A DNA stretch of 64,000 bases from NCBI GenBank assembly GCA_002633025.1, contig NMRB01000976.1:170304-234303 (forward strand). Reading direction: 5' to 3'. Position numbers and translations under genes: made by a program. The stretch is from Notospermus geniculatus. Taxonomy: Eukaryota; Nemertea; Pilidiophora; Heteronemertea; Lineidae. Below, piece by piece: positions 1 through 10,935 of this stretch. The notes beneath the pieces were generated by a model. The model had not been told where the DNA came from. It was given only the letters and a program-made list of their open reading frames with translations, and did not search any database. The first letter of the stretch is position 1. Each line of letters begins with the position of its first letter.

Positions 1-724
1 CATACTACGATGCTGGGTGATGTTCCGATACCGAAAGTACACCCAGGGTAGTATTTTAGTGAAGACTGAGATCCTGGGTAATCTTTGTATATACCCAGGA
101 CGACATTTACCCTTTCAGCCGTATTAACTGTTCAGACTGAGATCGGTTTGGCATCGCGCCAAACCGCTTCAACGAAATCGGTTTGTTAACCGAACTTAAT
201 GCGCATCAACCGAAGTGTATCAGCTAAATTCACAAGCATCAGGCAGAGTGCGGATTTAAGATTCAGACAGGATGTGCGATTTTTAACCCAAATTTCCTCA
301 TGGACATTCCGCACGTTAAAATTCGCATCTGCCTTGGAATATCCAATTCGCACGGTGCAAATGTGTGCGAAATTTGGACAAGGCCCCTTAGTAACCCTTG
401 GACTTAAAAAGGGTATTCGATTATATTTTTTGGTTCGGAACAATTAGGCCACCAAAGTATAGCCACCAGAAGACAACTCTAATTTTTGCGGTTTTGATAG
501 AGTGGAACTTTTTAAGGATATAGGGATTTGTTTCATCAAAATATGCTGAGTGTTTGCTAAGATTTTTGAGATTATATAAATTTTGATAATTTGAGATTTT
601 CGTGTTTTCAAGAAATTTTGATGCCATTAGATAAAGATAGCCTCAGAACATGGGTTTACAATATATTTGAACTTTTTGCGTTAACTGGGCAGAAATATTG
701 CATACCGTATTATTTTCATGATTT
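1..724. other. No gene recognised
   Basis: AT-rich sequence with only short ORFs that resemble no family I know. I see no splice-flanked exon and no long inverted repeat. It ends at the left edge of the LTR element. Confidence 0.5.
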
Positions 725-1117
725 TTTTATGGGGGGAAACTAGCTCAAATATACTTGAAGATGGAGGTCCTTTCTTCTGGTATATTTCAATTCGTCCTTC
801 AAATTACAGCACTTCATACATTTGTAGTCACAGATTGGCGAGTCCAAATCTGGTGTTCACAGGCTGGAGTCCAAGACCTGAATACCATACACAAAGTCAA
901 AACTTTACAAAGAAAACTTCTGCCTTGACAACAAGATTACAACCATGACAACTGAACAAAAGCTAAAAGACAATAAGCGAGCCACAATGAAGCGAAACTT
1001 GTCTGTAGATAAAAAGGCTAATTTGTCAAACAAAGCATTGCTAATTCCTGATGTACAGTTCATTCATTACAAAGGGGTTCGAACTTGTTCAAGCGTAGTA
1101 ATTACACCACCATAAAA
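725..1117 (-). repeat. LTR, downstream copy in element orientation
   Basis: Direct repeat of 2616-3008, the same length of 393 bp, with scattered substitutions (for example tagctc against tacctc near its left edge). The ends form the short inverted pair TTTTATGG / CCATAAAA. The very high identity suggests a recent insertion or gene conversion. Confidence 0.85.
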
Positions 1118-1215
1118 TACTCCCCTTGTTTAAATAAATTTGCTCCTGCAAATTGTTCACTAAAAAAGTAGCCTCAATTCATTTATTTCTATTCCATGGA
1201 ATACTCCCCTTGTTT
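1118..1215 (-). other. Polypurine tract, present twice
   Basis: On the minus strand AAACAAGGGGAGTA (1118-1131) directly abuts the start of the downstream LTR, the usual place for the plus-strand primer of an LTR retroelement. A second copy of the same tract lies at 1202-1215, about 84 bp upstream in element sense. This could be a second priming site or a small internal duplication. Confidence 0.6.
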
Positions 1216-1294
1216 AAAAGAAGTGATACCCATAATAAATTACATGACTGAACAAATTGCAAATACATGTAGATATGAAACAGTGGATAAACTT

Positions 1295-2557
1295 CTAAGG
1301 ATCCAAATCAAGAATCTTGTGCAACTCATCATATGCCGTTCTATTGTCTACTACATATGGTCTTCCTGTACTTGGTAGCTTTAAAAATGTCAAATGGTGT
1401 TCCAACCAAAATGTTCTCTTTAACCGTCTGTGAAAGAAATAAACAGATATACAATGAGTTGGTATGTGTGAGAATTTGGGAGATCCTTGGACAAAATTTT
1501 TAATGCACTCTTCTACTGTTTCTGTTGGGGCTACACAAACTGTACCTAAGTGATCGCCGGCTACCGATTGCACATGAACTGCTAGATACTGTGTGTGGTC
1601 AAAGTTCTTGGAGGGTGCTCTGTAAATTGTGTTGCCTGACTTCATAACCTTATTGGGTTTTACGGGTTTGGACACTTCACTACATGTTCCCCTGACTTGA
1701 TTTGAGTCCCTAAACAATACACCAATATCGGCAACGACATCATGCCCTGATTCCTTAACACTGGATACTGGTTTTTCCACAGAATTGTCATTTCCTCTAA
1801 TCTTATAACTGTAATGTTGAATTAATGTCCTTGCCTGGTCGTCAAGGTCATTACTATGGACCCAAGAGTTATCCTTGGCAGGATGATCCCTCCACTGTAT
1901 CAAGAATTGCTCACCACCATAACATTTCCTCCTTTTTATTACTTTCTCGGTAACTTTTATCCCAGTGTTTTGAACGTCCACTTTGTTAACTGATGTATCA
2001 GCACTGATGTTCTCCTCTTGTGAAAGTTCGCTCTGGTTGCTGGTTGATACCTTTTCCAAAATGCACTGTGTTCCACAAGAAACACTCCTGGGTTCACACT
2101 GATTTCCCACAGATACTGATTGAGGCGAACATTGAAGTCCAATGTCAGATGAAGAAATAGCAGTCAGTAGAAAGTCACACTGGCTAGCGGCATCTTGGTA
2201 CTTGGTAATACGATCTGGAGTTTCACTAACCTGTGAGAGTGATCCATATCCCTTGGTAATTTGGAAAGCCTGCAGTCGTTGCTGGTCACGGCGCCTTGTT
2301 GAGGGGGACTTCATGCCGACTTGTCGTCTTCCTGGACAGATGTCGTTGAAATCAACTGTGTTGACATCCTTCCAATGAAGTAGTAAGGACATTCCGTTCT
2401 CTGATTTCTGCAGCTCCCAAGTAGTGGCAGTTTGAAGTTGAAACATTTCCAAAATAGTTGTGAGGGATGGGGTAATGGCTTGAATCGTCATGGTTTCCCT
2501 GTTGGCTACTTGATGTAGAGTCCTTTGTAGTCCTTGAGTTGAGAGGCAGGATCTCAC
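1295..2557 (-). CDS. Chromodomain protein of the LTR element
   Basis: This 420-residue ORF is open from near the primer site almost to the purine tract. Residues about 200-254 read as a chromodomain: VIKRRKCYGGEQFLIQW, then a charged turn, then NSWVHSNDL, which matches the family pattern of a basic beta strand, FLIKWKGY-type core and DNTWEP-type segment. Residues 83-96 hold KSPSTRRRDQQRLQ, a basic SPSxxRRD motif I associate with gag-like or accessory proteins of invertebrate retroelements (recollection, not searched). Residues 127-165 contain spaced cysteines. No zinc knuckle, protease, RT or integrase motif is visible. In chromoviruses the chromodomain sits at the end of integrase and directs integration to marked chromatin; here it stands alone. 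The true start is uncertain, but the first ATG is 59 bp inside the upstream LTR edge. Confidence 0.75.
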   Translation of the reverse strand: MRSCLSTQGLQRTLHQVANRETMTIQAITPSLTTILEMFQLQTATTWELQKSENGMSLLLHWKDVNTVDFNDICPGRRQVGMKSPSTRRRDQQRLQAFQITKGYGSLSQVSETPDRITKYQDAASQCDFLLTAISSSDIGLQCSPQSVSVGNQCEPRSVSCGTQCILEKVSTSNQSELSQEENISADTSVNKVDVQNTGIKVTEKVIKRRKCYGGEQFLIQWRDHPAKDNSWVHSNDLDDQARTLIQHYSYKIRGNDNSVEKPVSSVKESGHDVVADIGVLFRDSNQVRGTCSEVSKPVKPNKVMKSGNTIYRAPSKNFDHTQYLAVHVQSVAGDHLGTVCVAPTETVEECIKNFVQGSPKFSHIPTHCISVYFFHRRLKRTFWLEHHLTFLKLPSTGRPYVVDNRTAYDELHKILDLDP

Positions 2558-2593
2558 AACGTAGAGGGAACGTACATGTAATGTGTTGTTCCT

Positions 2594-2613
2594 CTACTCC
2601 GGCTTCTCCACCA
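2594..2613 (-). other. Probable tRNA primer-binding site
   Basis: On the minus strand TGGTGGAGAAGCC starts two nucleotides after the upstream LTR ends. The leading TGG complements the CCA end of a tRNA, as in most LTR retroelement primer sites. I could not assign the tRNA. Confidence 0.6.
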
Positions 2614-2615
2614 AA

Positions 2616-3008
2616 TTTTATGGGGGGAAACTACCTCAAATAAACTTGAAGATGGAGGTCCTTTCTTCTGGTATATTTCAATTCGTCCTTCAAATTACAG
2701 CACTTCATACATTTGTAGTCACAGATTAGCGAGTCCAAATCTGGTGTTCACAGGCTGGAGTCCAAGACCTGAATACCATACACAAAGTCAAAACTTTACA
2801 AAGAAAACTTCTGCCTTGACAACAAGATTACAACCATGACAACTGAACAAAAGCTAAAAGACAATGAGCGAGCCACAATGAAGTGAAACTTGTCTGTAGA
2901 TAAAAAGGCTAATTTGTCAAACAAAGCATTGCTAATTCCTGATGTCCAGTTCATTCATTACAAAGGGGTTCGAACTTGTTCAAGCGTAGTAATTACACCA
3001 CCATAAAA
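2616..3008 (-). repeat. LTR, upstream copy in element orientation
   Basis: Partner of 725-1117. It is preceded on the minus strand by AAAT and followed inside by the primer-binding site. Confidence 0.85.
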
Positions 3009-3120
3009 ATTTTTCTAAATACCAACATTCTGATATTTTTAAAAATATACTTTAGCGTGAAGCCTATTTTTCTAAATATCAACATTCTGATATTTTGAAA
3101 AATATGCTTCACGCTAAAAG
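3009..3120. repeat. Two-copy tandem repeat with internal inverted arm
   Basis: Two adjacent units of about 56 bp both read ctaaatAyCAACATTCTGATATTTT. Their ends also form an inverted pair, CTTTAGCGTGAAG against CTTCACGCTAAAG, so the pair can fold back. It abuts the LTR element and may be part of the pre-insertion DNA. Confidence 0.7.
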
Positions 3121-3539
3121 TTCCAAAACCTCATACTAACTACGTTTTTATGTGAGCTCTGCCTACTGATATGAGATTCTTGTGGAAAATTGGAAATTCT
3201 CAAATTATCGAAAATTTGATAATCTCAAATACATGTATCTCAGCAACCACTCAACAGACTCTTATGAAACAAAGCCCAGAATCCTTAGAAAGCTTCACCC
3301 TATCAAAACTGCAACAAAAATCGCAAAAAGTAATAAAAATGTCGATTTTTCCATGTGGAACAAACCCAGTCATAATTGGTGTGGTAGTATTTGAAATATT
3401 CAAGATGTCCAGTGTAGATAAACTTCAGTCAGTGCCTGTACGTGTATGTATGTGCTGGTTATTCAGCATTCTTTTTCAGTTCATTTTTTCTGAAGCCAAA
3501 ATATTAATAATACAAACAGAAAACAATCAACAAACAATG
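3121..3539. other. No gene recognised
   Basis: The plus-strand ORFs here lack family features and overlap each other in two frames. I see nothing else. Confidence 0.4.
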
Positions 3540-3541
3540 TA

Positions 3542-4511
3542 CACTCATGGCCAAAAGTAAATGGACAGCAGTTTATCTTGAATATCTCCAAACCAATGGG
3601 GTGAAGAAAATTGAATCCGACATATGTAGTGGTAAATTTTCCTGGCTATCTAATGGCATCAGCGTCGAAAAAATCCGCTGAAAACCGCATTTGACAGAAG
3701 GAATTTTGTAAAGGCATGTTTTTTGCTACTTTTTTATTTGCATGATTTCATTCGAAATTTTTATATCACTGTGTTCTACTCATCGAGGCCTTTCATAAAA
3801 TATCCTGAAATTTCAAATAGTCCGTGTAGAAATGTGATTTTGGGGCACTTTTATCCAAATATTTTTGGCCACGCGTGCAACACCTTTGACACAGGCCTGC
3901 ACTATTGTGAGTTGTGGTGGTGAATGAAAACTAAGTATTGTCATTTCTCGTTCACAATGAATAAAGAAACCCAGTTGTGGCTGAAGGTCGCGTTTGTCAT
4001 GCAGGGTCCATTTCCATAACGGTCTGCGTCAATTCAGTGGATTCCTGGTAGTTGGCCAATTCACAGCCTGTTGGCACCCCGTCAATCCCACAAACTATTC
4101 AATCACTGTCAATGGCCATTGATTTTTATCTACCGGCATGACCATTGGGTTCAAGGGGCTCTGTCAAAGGTGTTGCAAGCATGGGCAACATAATTTTGAT
4201 AAAAGTGCCCCTAAATCACATTTCTACACGGAATATTTGAAATTTCAGGATATATTATGAAAGGCCTTGATGAGTAGAACACAGTGATATAAAAATTTTG
4301 AATGAAATCATGTAAATAAAAAAGTAGCAAAAAACATACCTTTACAAAATTCCTTCTGTCAAATGCAGTTCTCAGCTGATTTTTTCGACGCTGATACCAT
4401 TAGATAGCCAGGAAAATTTACTACTACATATGTCGGATTCAATTTTCTCCACCCCATTGGTTTGGAGATATTCAAGATAAACTGCTGTCCATTTACCTTT
4501 GGCCATGAGTG
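3542..4511. mobile_element. Foldback element FB1, TA target site (copy 1)
   Basis: Inverted arms of about 320 bp (about 3542-3870 and 4190-4511) surround a unique centre of about 320 bp. The ends are CACTCATGGCCAAAAG and its reverse complement, flanked by TA at 3540-3541 and 4512-4513, as for Tc1/mariner-type elements. No transposase is encoded, so this is a non-autonomous foldback element. A partner copy is at 23143-24158 and an end fragment lies near 11770-12175. Confidence 0.85.
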
Positions 4512-4513
4512 TA

Positions 4514-5543
4514 CAAGAGTGAGATAAAGACTTAAAAACTATAAAGGCGTCATTGTCTCAAATGATGATCGGATGAAGCAGTAACTCATATAAATTTAAT
4601 GTATTGATTTGGAAATCATCTCGTAGAACGCCGTGGGCATGGGTAGCCGGGAAAATCGGATTTTGCATCACGTGAGGCGATAATGGAAAATTTTGGAGAC
4701 TCGATTCAACATTCAAAACAATCGTGGTCGCAATTTGCATCGTATTCGCCTTCCTTCTTCTTACCAAGCTTGCTGCCAGATGATCGGTGAAGAAACTATT
4801 TCATGCTGATGGGAAGGATATACTTGCACGTAGATGAACTAGGAATGAGCACTTTGCTAAGAGACTGCAATAACTCAAAAGAGCTCATATGATTGCATAA
4901 ACACTTTGCTTCCCTTTATGGTACCGGTATTAAAGGTAGCCCATTGATTACGACCAATCGACGTCATCTTCGTATGTACTTCGGCAATTTCCGACGGGCC
5001 TCCGTACATATCTCGACTGTATTATGGGCGCCATCTTGCGCAGCGATACAGCGGTGAATTCTACCGCACTGCGCCGTAAGTGAGAAGCTTGACCGACTAA
5101 CATCCAAGTTGCATCCGCATGTTGAATAGTCCCTTGAAACGACGACAATTTTGCTTGTAATTGAACATACATCGTGTACATAGCTGATGAATATATTTAT
5201 TCCATTATTAAACAGGCGTTAAACTGGTGTTTATAGCAGGTTTTTCGGTGTTACTGGTGATCTACTTTATAACGACATCTTGGCGTTTTCCGGCCATCTT
5301 GCTTGTCACATGACCAGATGAGATCACATGACCACTGAAAGTAAGTAGTATCAGCAGTATGGCGGCCATGATACATCAGAGTCAGTGACGATGAATTAAT
5401 AAAAGTCATAACTCTGTGGTCCAGAGTGTGATTACGACTTGATGTCATTTCACAGTCAACTAAAGAGTTGATATATGTGCATAATGCTGGATCAGTGGGT
5501 TTTTAGTCCCTACATTTATTGACCTACATTTTGTAAATATCAG
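4514..5543. other. Intergenic or upstream intron sequence
   Basis: No recognisable gene. An ATGGCGGCCAT word near 5360 resembles a YY1-type promoter element, but I cannot link it to a transcript. The last 60 bp (tttattgacctacattttg then ATATCAG) look like a 3' splice region for the PAN exon. Confidence 0.4.
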
Positions 5544-5867
5544 AACATGTACGGAGAAACTGACATCAATACAAACCAGATATCAGAATCAAATCACCTT
5601 CAATCTTTGTCAACAAGCAATATCTTCATGCACGTGGTTGACAATTGGTGGATTCTTGAACCCACCACCATCTCTAACGTTCCCGTTGCTTCATGCGTGG
5701 CATGTGCAATTCTTTGTCTTTTGGAGGGATATTGTAAAACCATTAATTTGAAGTATGCTGGCGGTGAGGATTTTACATGCCAAATGTCCCAGAGGAAAGC
5801 TGAGTACATTGAAAAGACAGATGCCTTGATCCAAGATGGATGTCAGATGTTCCAATTAAGGTCTAAG
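5544..5867 (+). CDS. PAN/apple-domain exon (partial gene)
   Basis: The exon is bounded by a pyrimidine-rich stretch ending CAG (5541-5543) and by AAG|GTAACT (GT at 5868). It is 324 nt, phase 0 at both ends. The encoded segment runs WWILEPTTISNV, then CVACAILCLLEGYCKTINL, then DFTCQM, and ends GCQMFQL. This matches the PAN/apple layout: paired cysteines in the helix (CxxC plus a third Cys), a following N-containing strand, a CxM strand and a terminal Cys. Such domains are extracellular binding modules of secreted or membrane proteins. I found no neighbouring exon of the same gene in the window, so the full protein is unknown. The stop-containing extension past 5867 is intron. Confidence 0.55.
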
Positions 5868-6231
5868 GTAACTTTATCGCCTATTTTTGCAAATGGCGAA
5901 GTACTGGTATATTGTACTTGTAGTTTTCGTAATACATCAGAGCGGATACCCTGTATTTGTTTTCTCTACTTTTGGTAAGAACCCAGTTAAAACGTAAAAT
6001 GCTTGTTAGTATGGGATATCACGATGTCACATCAAGTCCATAACTTGTTCAAAGATTCTGTACGTTGCTCCTCGTCACGCAGTGGCCTTTGCCCAATGCA
6101 GACCAATAGGTTTTTTCATGGAGCACTGCTCTCTCAAGCGCATGCTTTCTACACCATTCATATTACAATAAGGGGTGGGCTGAATGAATGACTGACTGTA
6201 CACCGCTGATGTTTCATTGGCTGGAAATTTG

Positions 6232-6322
6232 CTAACCTGGTTCCCTGGGCTCCGACGGTGGCACTGACTCTTCGTGCTCCGATACGAAGCGCCACCGTCG
6301 GACGCCCAAGGAAACAGGTTAG
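6232..6322. repeat. Short hairpin element
   Basis: CTAACCTGGTTCC pairs with GGAAACAGGTTAG, and inside them CTCCGACGGTGGC pairs with GCCACCGTCGGA. The loop contains ACTCTTCGTG and a later ACGAAG. The design resembles the hairpin at 10936-11028. Confidence 0.65.
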
Positions 6323-6868
6323 AAATTACCAGCACATTGCCTGTGAACAGTGGGCGTCGCTAATCAACAGCGCACTGGGTTGAATGAGTGAGCACATAAC
6401 CTTTTGTCACCTTAATAATAGGGGCGCAAGAAGCGCAGTCCAAAGCAAGCAAAGAGCATAAGAATTCAATGGGGAGCGCCAATTGGTCACGTGATGACTA
6501 CTGATAGAGCAGACGAGACACCTAGCGTTGACCTAGGCCCATTGTTCGAGAGATGCGGTTCACCAAGCACGGCCAATCACACCTTGAATCGTCATGAATA
6601 ATAGGTGGCATTGGTGTACCATCAGTTCAAAACCACGCGTATATTCTCGCGTGGTCTGCGTGATCGGTGTTCCCTATTGTGGCGCATAAGCATTTTGTCA
6701 TTTAACTCTCATTGGGGGATTACAGCATAGCGTCTATTGTGAGCGTTAATAATTGGCGCACAGCGCGGAGCACTTTATGTGCGCTCTGAACTGGATTGCT
6801 TTGTGAATTTCAACTGACTCTGTTCTTTCTTTGTCGACAGAATAAAACTAGGCGTGCTGGCGGCAAAT

Positions 6869-7013
6869 CTCAATGCAGTAGGGGTGTTTTTAAAGTCGAC
6901 TGACCCGATTGAATGAGGATGTACGATTTACCCGTGCAAGAGCGGTACCTTACAGACGAGTCCAAAAGCGTTGGTTCAGTCGACTTTAAAAACACCCCTA
7001 TTACCGCATTGAG
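6869..7013. mobile_element. Palindromic MITE, 145 bp
   Basis: The left arm CTCAATGCAGTAGGGGTG continues TTTTTAAAGTCGACTGA and is inverted at 6977-7013, with only a two-base difference at the CAG/CGG position. I see no clear target duplication. It has no coding capacity. Confidence 0.7.
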
Positions 7014-7367
7014 AAGCAGCCAATCAGAAATCGGCCAAGGAATGGACAGGGGGTAAACTCTACTACGAAAACACCTTATTATCATATGAATACCGATGAA
7101 AGCATGCGCCTGGGAGAGCAGTGCTCTGTGAAAAAACCCTAATAACTGAAACCAAGACCAACACCCCCTCCCCCTCCTCCGCCAGGAATGGCTGCGAGGC
7201 CTATTCATCGCTTCCACTTCTGTTGGAATATACGTCGAAACGAGCAATGCATTTTGCCCCGCATCCGGCTTTGCGTCATAATGTCGACGTCAGCAATAGC
7301 GGACATCATTCGTAAACGATGAATACACTGCTGCACGGTTTATGCTTCACTTACTGAGACAATAAGA

Positions 7368-7690
7368 AAATGGCGCCCGCCATGGAGGGGGACAGACCGA
7401 AATGTCGACCCGAGAAAACATTCTTGACCGATGCCCCTTTGGGCCTCGGTTATCCACGTTTTTTTCCAGGTAACATTCAACCCTCATGGAAGCCTGAGGG
7501 CACCGCAAGCATCAACGTCGCTGCGGACCGGTAGGCGTAGCATTTTAACTGTCGAACATGCTGCTCCTTCTATTCCTCTCAACATTTTGATGGATTCGTA
7601 TAAACATGCCGATACTACGCCAATCAGCACCAAAATAGATTTAATCGGAGCTCGAGTGCCTATTCGACATTTGAAGGGGTCATAGGGAGA
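7368..7690 (+). repeat. Diverged copy of the 57.06-57.63 kb segment
   Basis: AAGAAAATGGCGCCCGCCAT, followed by GGAGGGGGACAGACCG, occurs here and at 57066. Further matching blocks (ACCGGT, GAACATGCT, TTTAATCGGAGCTCGA) follow in the same order to about 7680 and 57600. The other copy sits beside a PHD-finger ORF; this copy lacks it. Confidence 0.65.
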
Positions 7691-7739
7691 AAAAGGCTGT
7701 CATTTTTAGCCCGCTTGGCCGAAGGCCAAAAGGGCTTAT

Positions 7740-8278
7740 GCTGTGCTTAGATGCCTTAGTGGTGGTCTGTCGTGCGTACGTGCGTGCGTGCGTGAGTGGG
7801 TAACATTTTGCCTTGTCTGCACTCTAGCGTCTTCAGTTTTCGACGGATCGATTTCATATTGCATATGTGTATATATGGCCCGAAGATCTAGGCCAAGTTC
7901 GATTTTGGGCGCGCTGCGATTCCTACTATGGCTACTAGGGGGCGTTTTGTGAAAAAATGGAAAATGGCTATTTTACAGTTAACGATTTGAGCTAGGATGC
8001 TCAAATTTGAACCCTAGGTACATCTAATCATGTTACATCATATATATAACAGGTTTTTGATTTGACCTAATTTTGATGGGAAAATAGGTCAAATAACGAA
8101 AAATGGCCCGATATTTGGGCTTTGCCTTGTCTGCACTCTAGCGTCTTCAGTTTTCGATGGATCGTTTTCGTATTGCATGTATGTATATATGGCCCCAAGA
8201 TCTAGGCCAAGTTCGATTTTGAGTGTGCTGCGATTCCTACTGTGGCCACTAGGGGGTGTTTTGTGAAAAAATGAAAAA
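7740..8278 (+). repeat. Tandem repeat, two units of about 312 bp
   Basis: TTTGCCTTGTCTGCACTCTA recurs at about 7808 and 8121, each followed by GCGTCTTCAGTTTTCG, an ATATGGCC block and CTAGGGGGyGTTTTGTG. The second unit runs into the assembly gap. The end motif is shared with the 32.8-33.4 kb tandem repeat, so both belong to one broad family. Confidence 0.7.
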
Positions 8279-8331
8279 NNNNNNNNNNNNNNNNNNNNNN
8301 NNNNNNNNNNNNNNNNNNNNNNNNNNNNNNN
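8279..8331. other. Assembly gap (N run)
   Basis: 53 unknown bases inside the tandem repeat. The gap is probably a collapsed or unresolved repeat copy. Confidence 0.95.
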
Positions 8332-8517
8332 GATATATCACACTGAATAGTGCAAAAATGGACACGTGCCGTTTGCGCTCTAAGCTCTTTTTATGCTAAC
8401 GCTGATTATTTTATTTTAGCTATTTTATTTTTTATCCATGATGATTAAAATATGAGTTTGTGGACTCCACTTGAGAATAAAATGGAGATCATGAGGCTAA
8501 TCACAACTGAGGCAGAC

Positions 8518-8665
8518 ACATGGAACCGGGGACACATAGAACCCGGGACACATAGAACCCTGCATACAAATAACTCCTTTAGGGACACATAGAACCCTCT
8601 ATAAAAATAACTGTCTTTAGGGGCGCATAGAACCCGGGACGCATAGAACCCGGGACACATGTCAT
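8518..8665. repeat. Minisatellite, GGGACACATAGAACCC-type unit
   Basis: Six or more imperfect units of GGGrCrCATAGAACCC occur, some separated by a longer spacer containing ATAAmTAACTsyTTTAGG. No gene is apparent. Confidence 0.7.
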
Positions 8666-9979
8666 AGGGACGACCCCGCATAGTGGGGACATGGCACACA
8701 TCTGTATGGCAATATTGGTGTCTGAAATTCCTTGATTGACAAAAGAGTACCTCGGCACTTTTCCTTAGACTGTATAATTATTTACGTCATTGGATCGGCG
8801 TGATGTGCAACCTGTGCGATTTGCGTGCCCAATATGAGCATACATGTAGTTCTGATTCTTCGACTTTGGCATCAGGCTTTGACGTAACAACATTAATCTG
8901 CAGACCGGGCGTAGGGCGTCGGGCGTCAGCGTCGTTCATCATAAGCCAAAAATTCTCTTATCCTGTCATACTCACTGTTGTTATGGACTGAAGGTGATGA
9001 TAATGGGCGTATGCTTATGTGATTTTTAGGCCATCCTGTATAAGACAGCATTTGTCAGTCTCAAGGTATTATCAATAGAGTCTTGCCAATGTACTTTTAT
9101 TTGAAAAGAATATTTCGTCGAACATTCCAAGACCTGTCTCTCAAAGAATGAATGAAAAATATGGGAATATTTTCCACCTGGGATATGGAATTCGGGGAAA
9201 TCTGTTCGCCGGGAAAATCAAAGCCCTTTGAATGGACTTTTTGCACCTGTGCAGGACTTGTTGGCATGTTAAACATAACGTGATACGATATATTAAGTGG
9301 AATTCATTGTCCTCTGACTTGCTCCATTTCCGCGAAGCAATGAAACTCAGAAAAAAATGTGAAGTCACGTGATCATTTCATTGAAAGTAGAATACAAGTA
9401 CACCACGGTGTTCATTGGACACATCACCGATCTAGATACGGGCCTATAGAGTACGATATTACTAACTACCTTTGGATCTAAACAAGGAAAATCAGTAAGT
9501 ACATATAATTATAATTAGCTAAAAACTTTATTATATAATGTTAATTTAGCCCCTCTTGCAGGCCAACCAATGCCAATACAGTTGTGGAGGGAACGGATGA
9601 ACCCAAGAAAAACTGGCCAAAGAAAATAAAATCATGTTGTTAGGTTCTGAATCGTTGGGAATTGGTTCCAATTGTTAGTTCCAATTGTTACATACATGTA
9701 CGTACACGTCATCGAACAATAAAAGTAGAACTTTTCACAGGGGGAACTCTATACTGCTACATCGGCCAGCTAAAAAATCACCTAAGTGCAAGGATATGCA
9801 TAATTTTTATTGACGACTGGTTCAGATGTTTTTTTATTCAATCCTTGATACATCATTCGTATAGACACAAAACACATCACTTTATGATAACTGCATATGA
9901 TATATTCATATTCGTATTGATGTGATAAATACTCGTAGATACATTTTACAGTTAAAATTGCTGTGAAGCTGTTTCGTTC
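8666..9979. other. No gene recognised
   Basis: Short ORFs on both strands have no recognisable domain and no convincing splice sites. I see nothing else. Confidence 0.4.
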
Positions 9980-10345
9980 AAAACAAGATGACATTGTAAA
10001 TGTCGTATGGTTCCCGATGTAGGCTATAGGTACATCTACATGAGCGATACATTGATAGACATTACACAGATCAAGATACATTGTCAATTTATCCTTATCT
10101 CTGTCAATGTATCTGATCTCTATCAGAGATCAGGATACATTGATTGATGGATAACGAAGAATCCCATAGAACCTGATATCATGCCAGTAACACATTCCAT
10201 GAATTACCTTGACCTTGACCTTGATATCTGATCATCAAGGTCATTGCATAATCGAAATGGGCATCCTCAATAACCTTAGTATGGGCGATACCATGTCTCT
10301 ATCTCTACCACAGGCAGAGATATTCATTCCCAGCTCTTCTGTCCG
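9980..10345 (+). repeat. Interspersed repeat with TGACCT array (copy 1)
   Basis: This segment matches 50425-50760 in order: GATGACATTGTAAATGTC, a TACATGA-CGAT block, GATCAGGAT, TTGACCTTGACCTTGA (10207-10224), ATCAAGGTCAyTGCATAATC, GAAATGGGCATCC, and CTACCACAGGCAGAGATA. The TGACCT units are perfect nuclear-receptor half-sites spaced by zero. They are part of a repeat, so any regulatory role is inference. Confidence 0.7.
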
Positions 10346-10474
10346 TCGCATGGGACAGTAAGCTGTGGGGCCTTGTACCTTGTGTCTTTGAAAAGACAAA
10401 TAAAAGACCCCATCCAAGTGAGGAACATTAGTAGCTGGTGATGCTCTCCTCCGTTCGTACCAGGGCCAATATTA

Positions 10475-10854
10475 GGGAGTTTAAGAATCCAAACGATAAA
10501 CGTGAACTAACTTTTCGACATCGCGCAGCGTTTTTGACAGAGGTTTTAGTCGCCGCGACTGAGGTGGGCATCCATCTAGCCCTGTCCCGTGTGTAGAGGA
10601 AGGGGAGTGCCAAAACGGGTCGAGCGGCAAAGACGGGAACGCTGAGCATTGGCCGCTCTTGGTAGGCCTATAAAAACCTTCGCGTTGCACCAAGGGATTG
10701 TTCTTGCTGGTTATGTGGTCTTACAATTTACCGTTTACGGTAGCGTTCATTGGTAGATTTCAATCTTAACTGCGTTTACGTTATTCCCATGTCACGAACG
10801 ACAAACCATCTTTGTCGTAAAGTTTACGTTTACCGTTTGGATTCTTAAACTCCC
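10475..10854. mobile_element. Inverted-repeat element, 380 bp
   Basis: The ends are GGGAGTTTAAGAATCCAAAC and its inverse, extending with a few mismatches to about 35 bp (GrTAAACGTrAACT). The flanks are TTA on the left and TCA on the right, an imperfect match to the 3-bp TWA targets of PIF/Harbinger-type elements. The interior carries no transposase. Confidence 0.65.
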
Positions 10855-10935
10855 TCATGCTATAGCGTCGGCCCAGACGGAAAAAAAGGAAATACAAATA
10901 CAAATACCGAAAGTATCGGGACTTTCTTTCATATG

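Larger units (their letters stand above)
725..3008 (-). mobile_element. Short non-autonomous LTR retroelement with a chromodomain ORF
   Basis: Two direct repeats of 393 bp (725-1117 and 2616-3008) differ at only a few positions and enclose about 1.5 kb with a single minus-strand ORF. Reading on the minus strand, the repeat begins TTTTATGG and ends CCATAAAA. A tRNA-like primer site follows the upstream copy, and a purine tract precedes the downstream copy. Outside the repeats a 4-bp AAAT (minus-strand sense) lies on both sides, a weak candidate target duplication because the flanks are A/T-rich. The interior has no reverse transcriptase, integrase or protease, so movement would need proteins from another element. 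A solo domesticated gene between two LTRs is less likely given the primer and purine signals. Confidence 0.8.
6105..7141. repeat. Inverted repeat pair about 1 kb apart
   Basis: The left arm (GAGCACTGCTCTC then AAGCGCATGCTTTC, about 6105-6150) is inverted at about 7098-7141. The interior has other hairpins but no coding sequence I recognise. It may be a decayed foldback element. Confidence 0.5.

Noticed and set aside
3723-3923. ORFs within foldback element FB1
   Set aside because: They mirror each other in the two arms and are not kept in the second copy.
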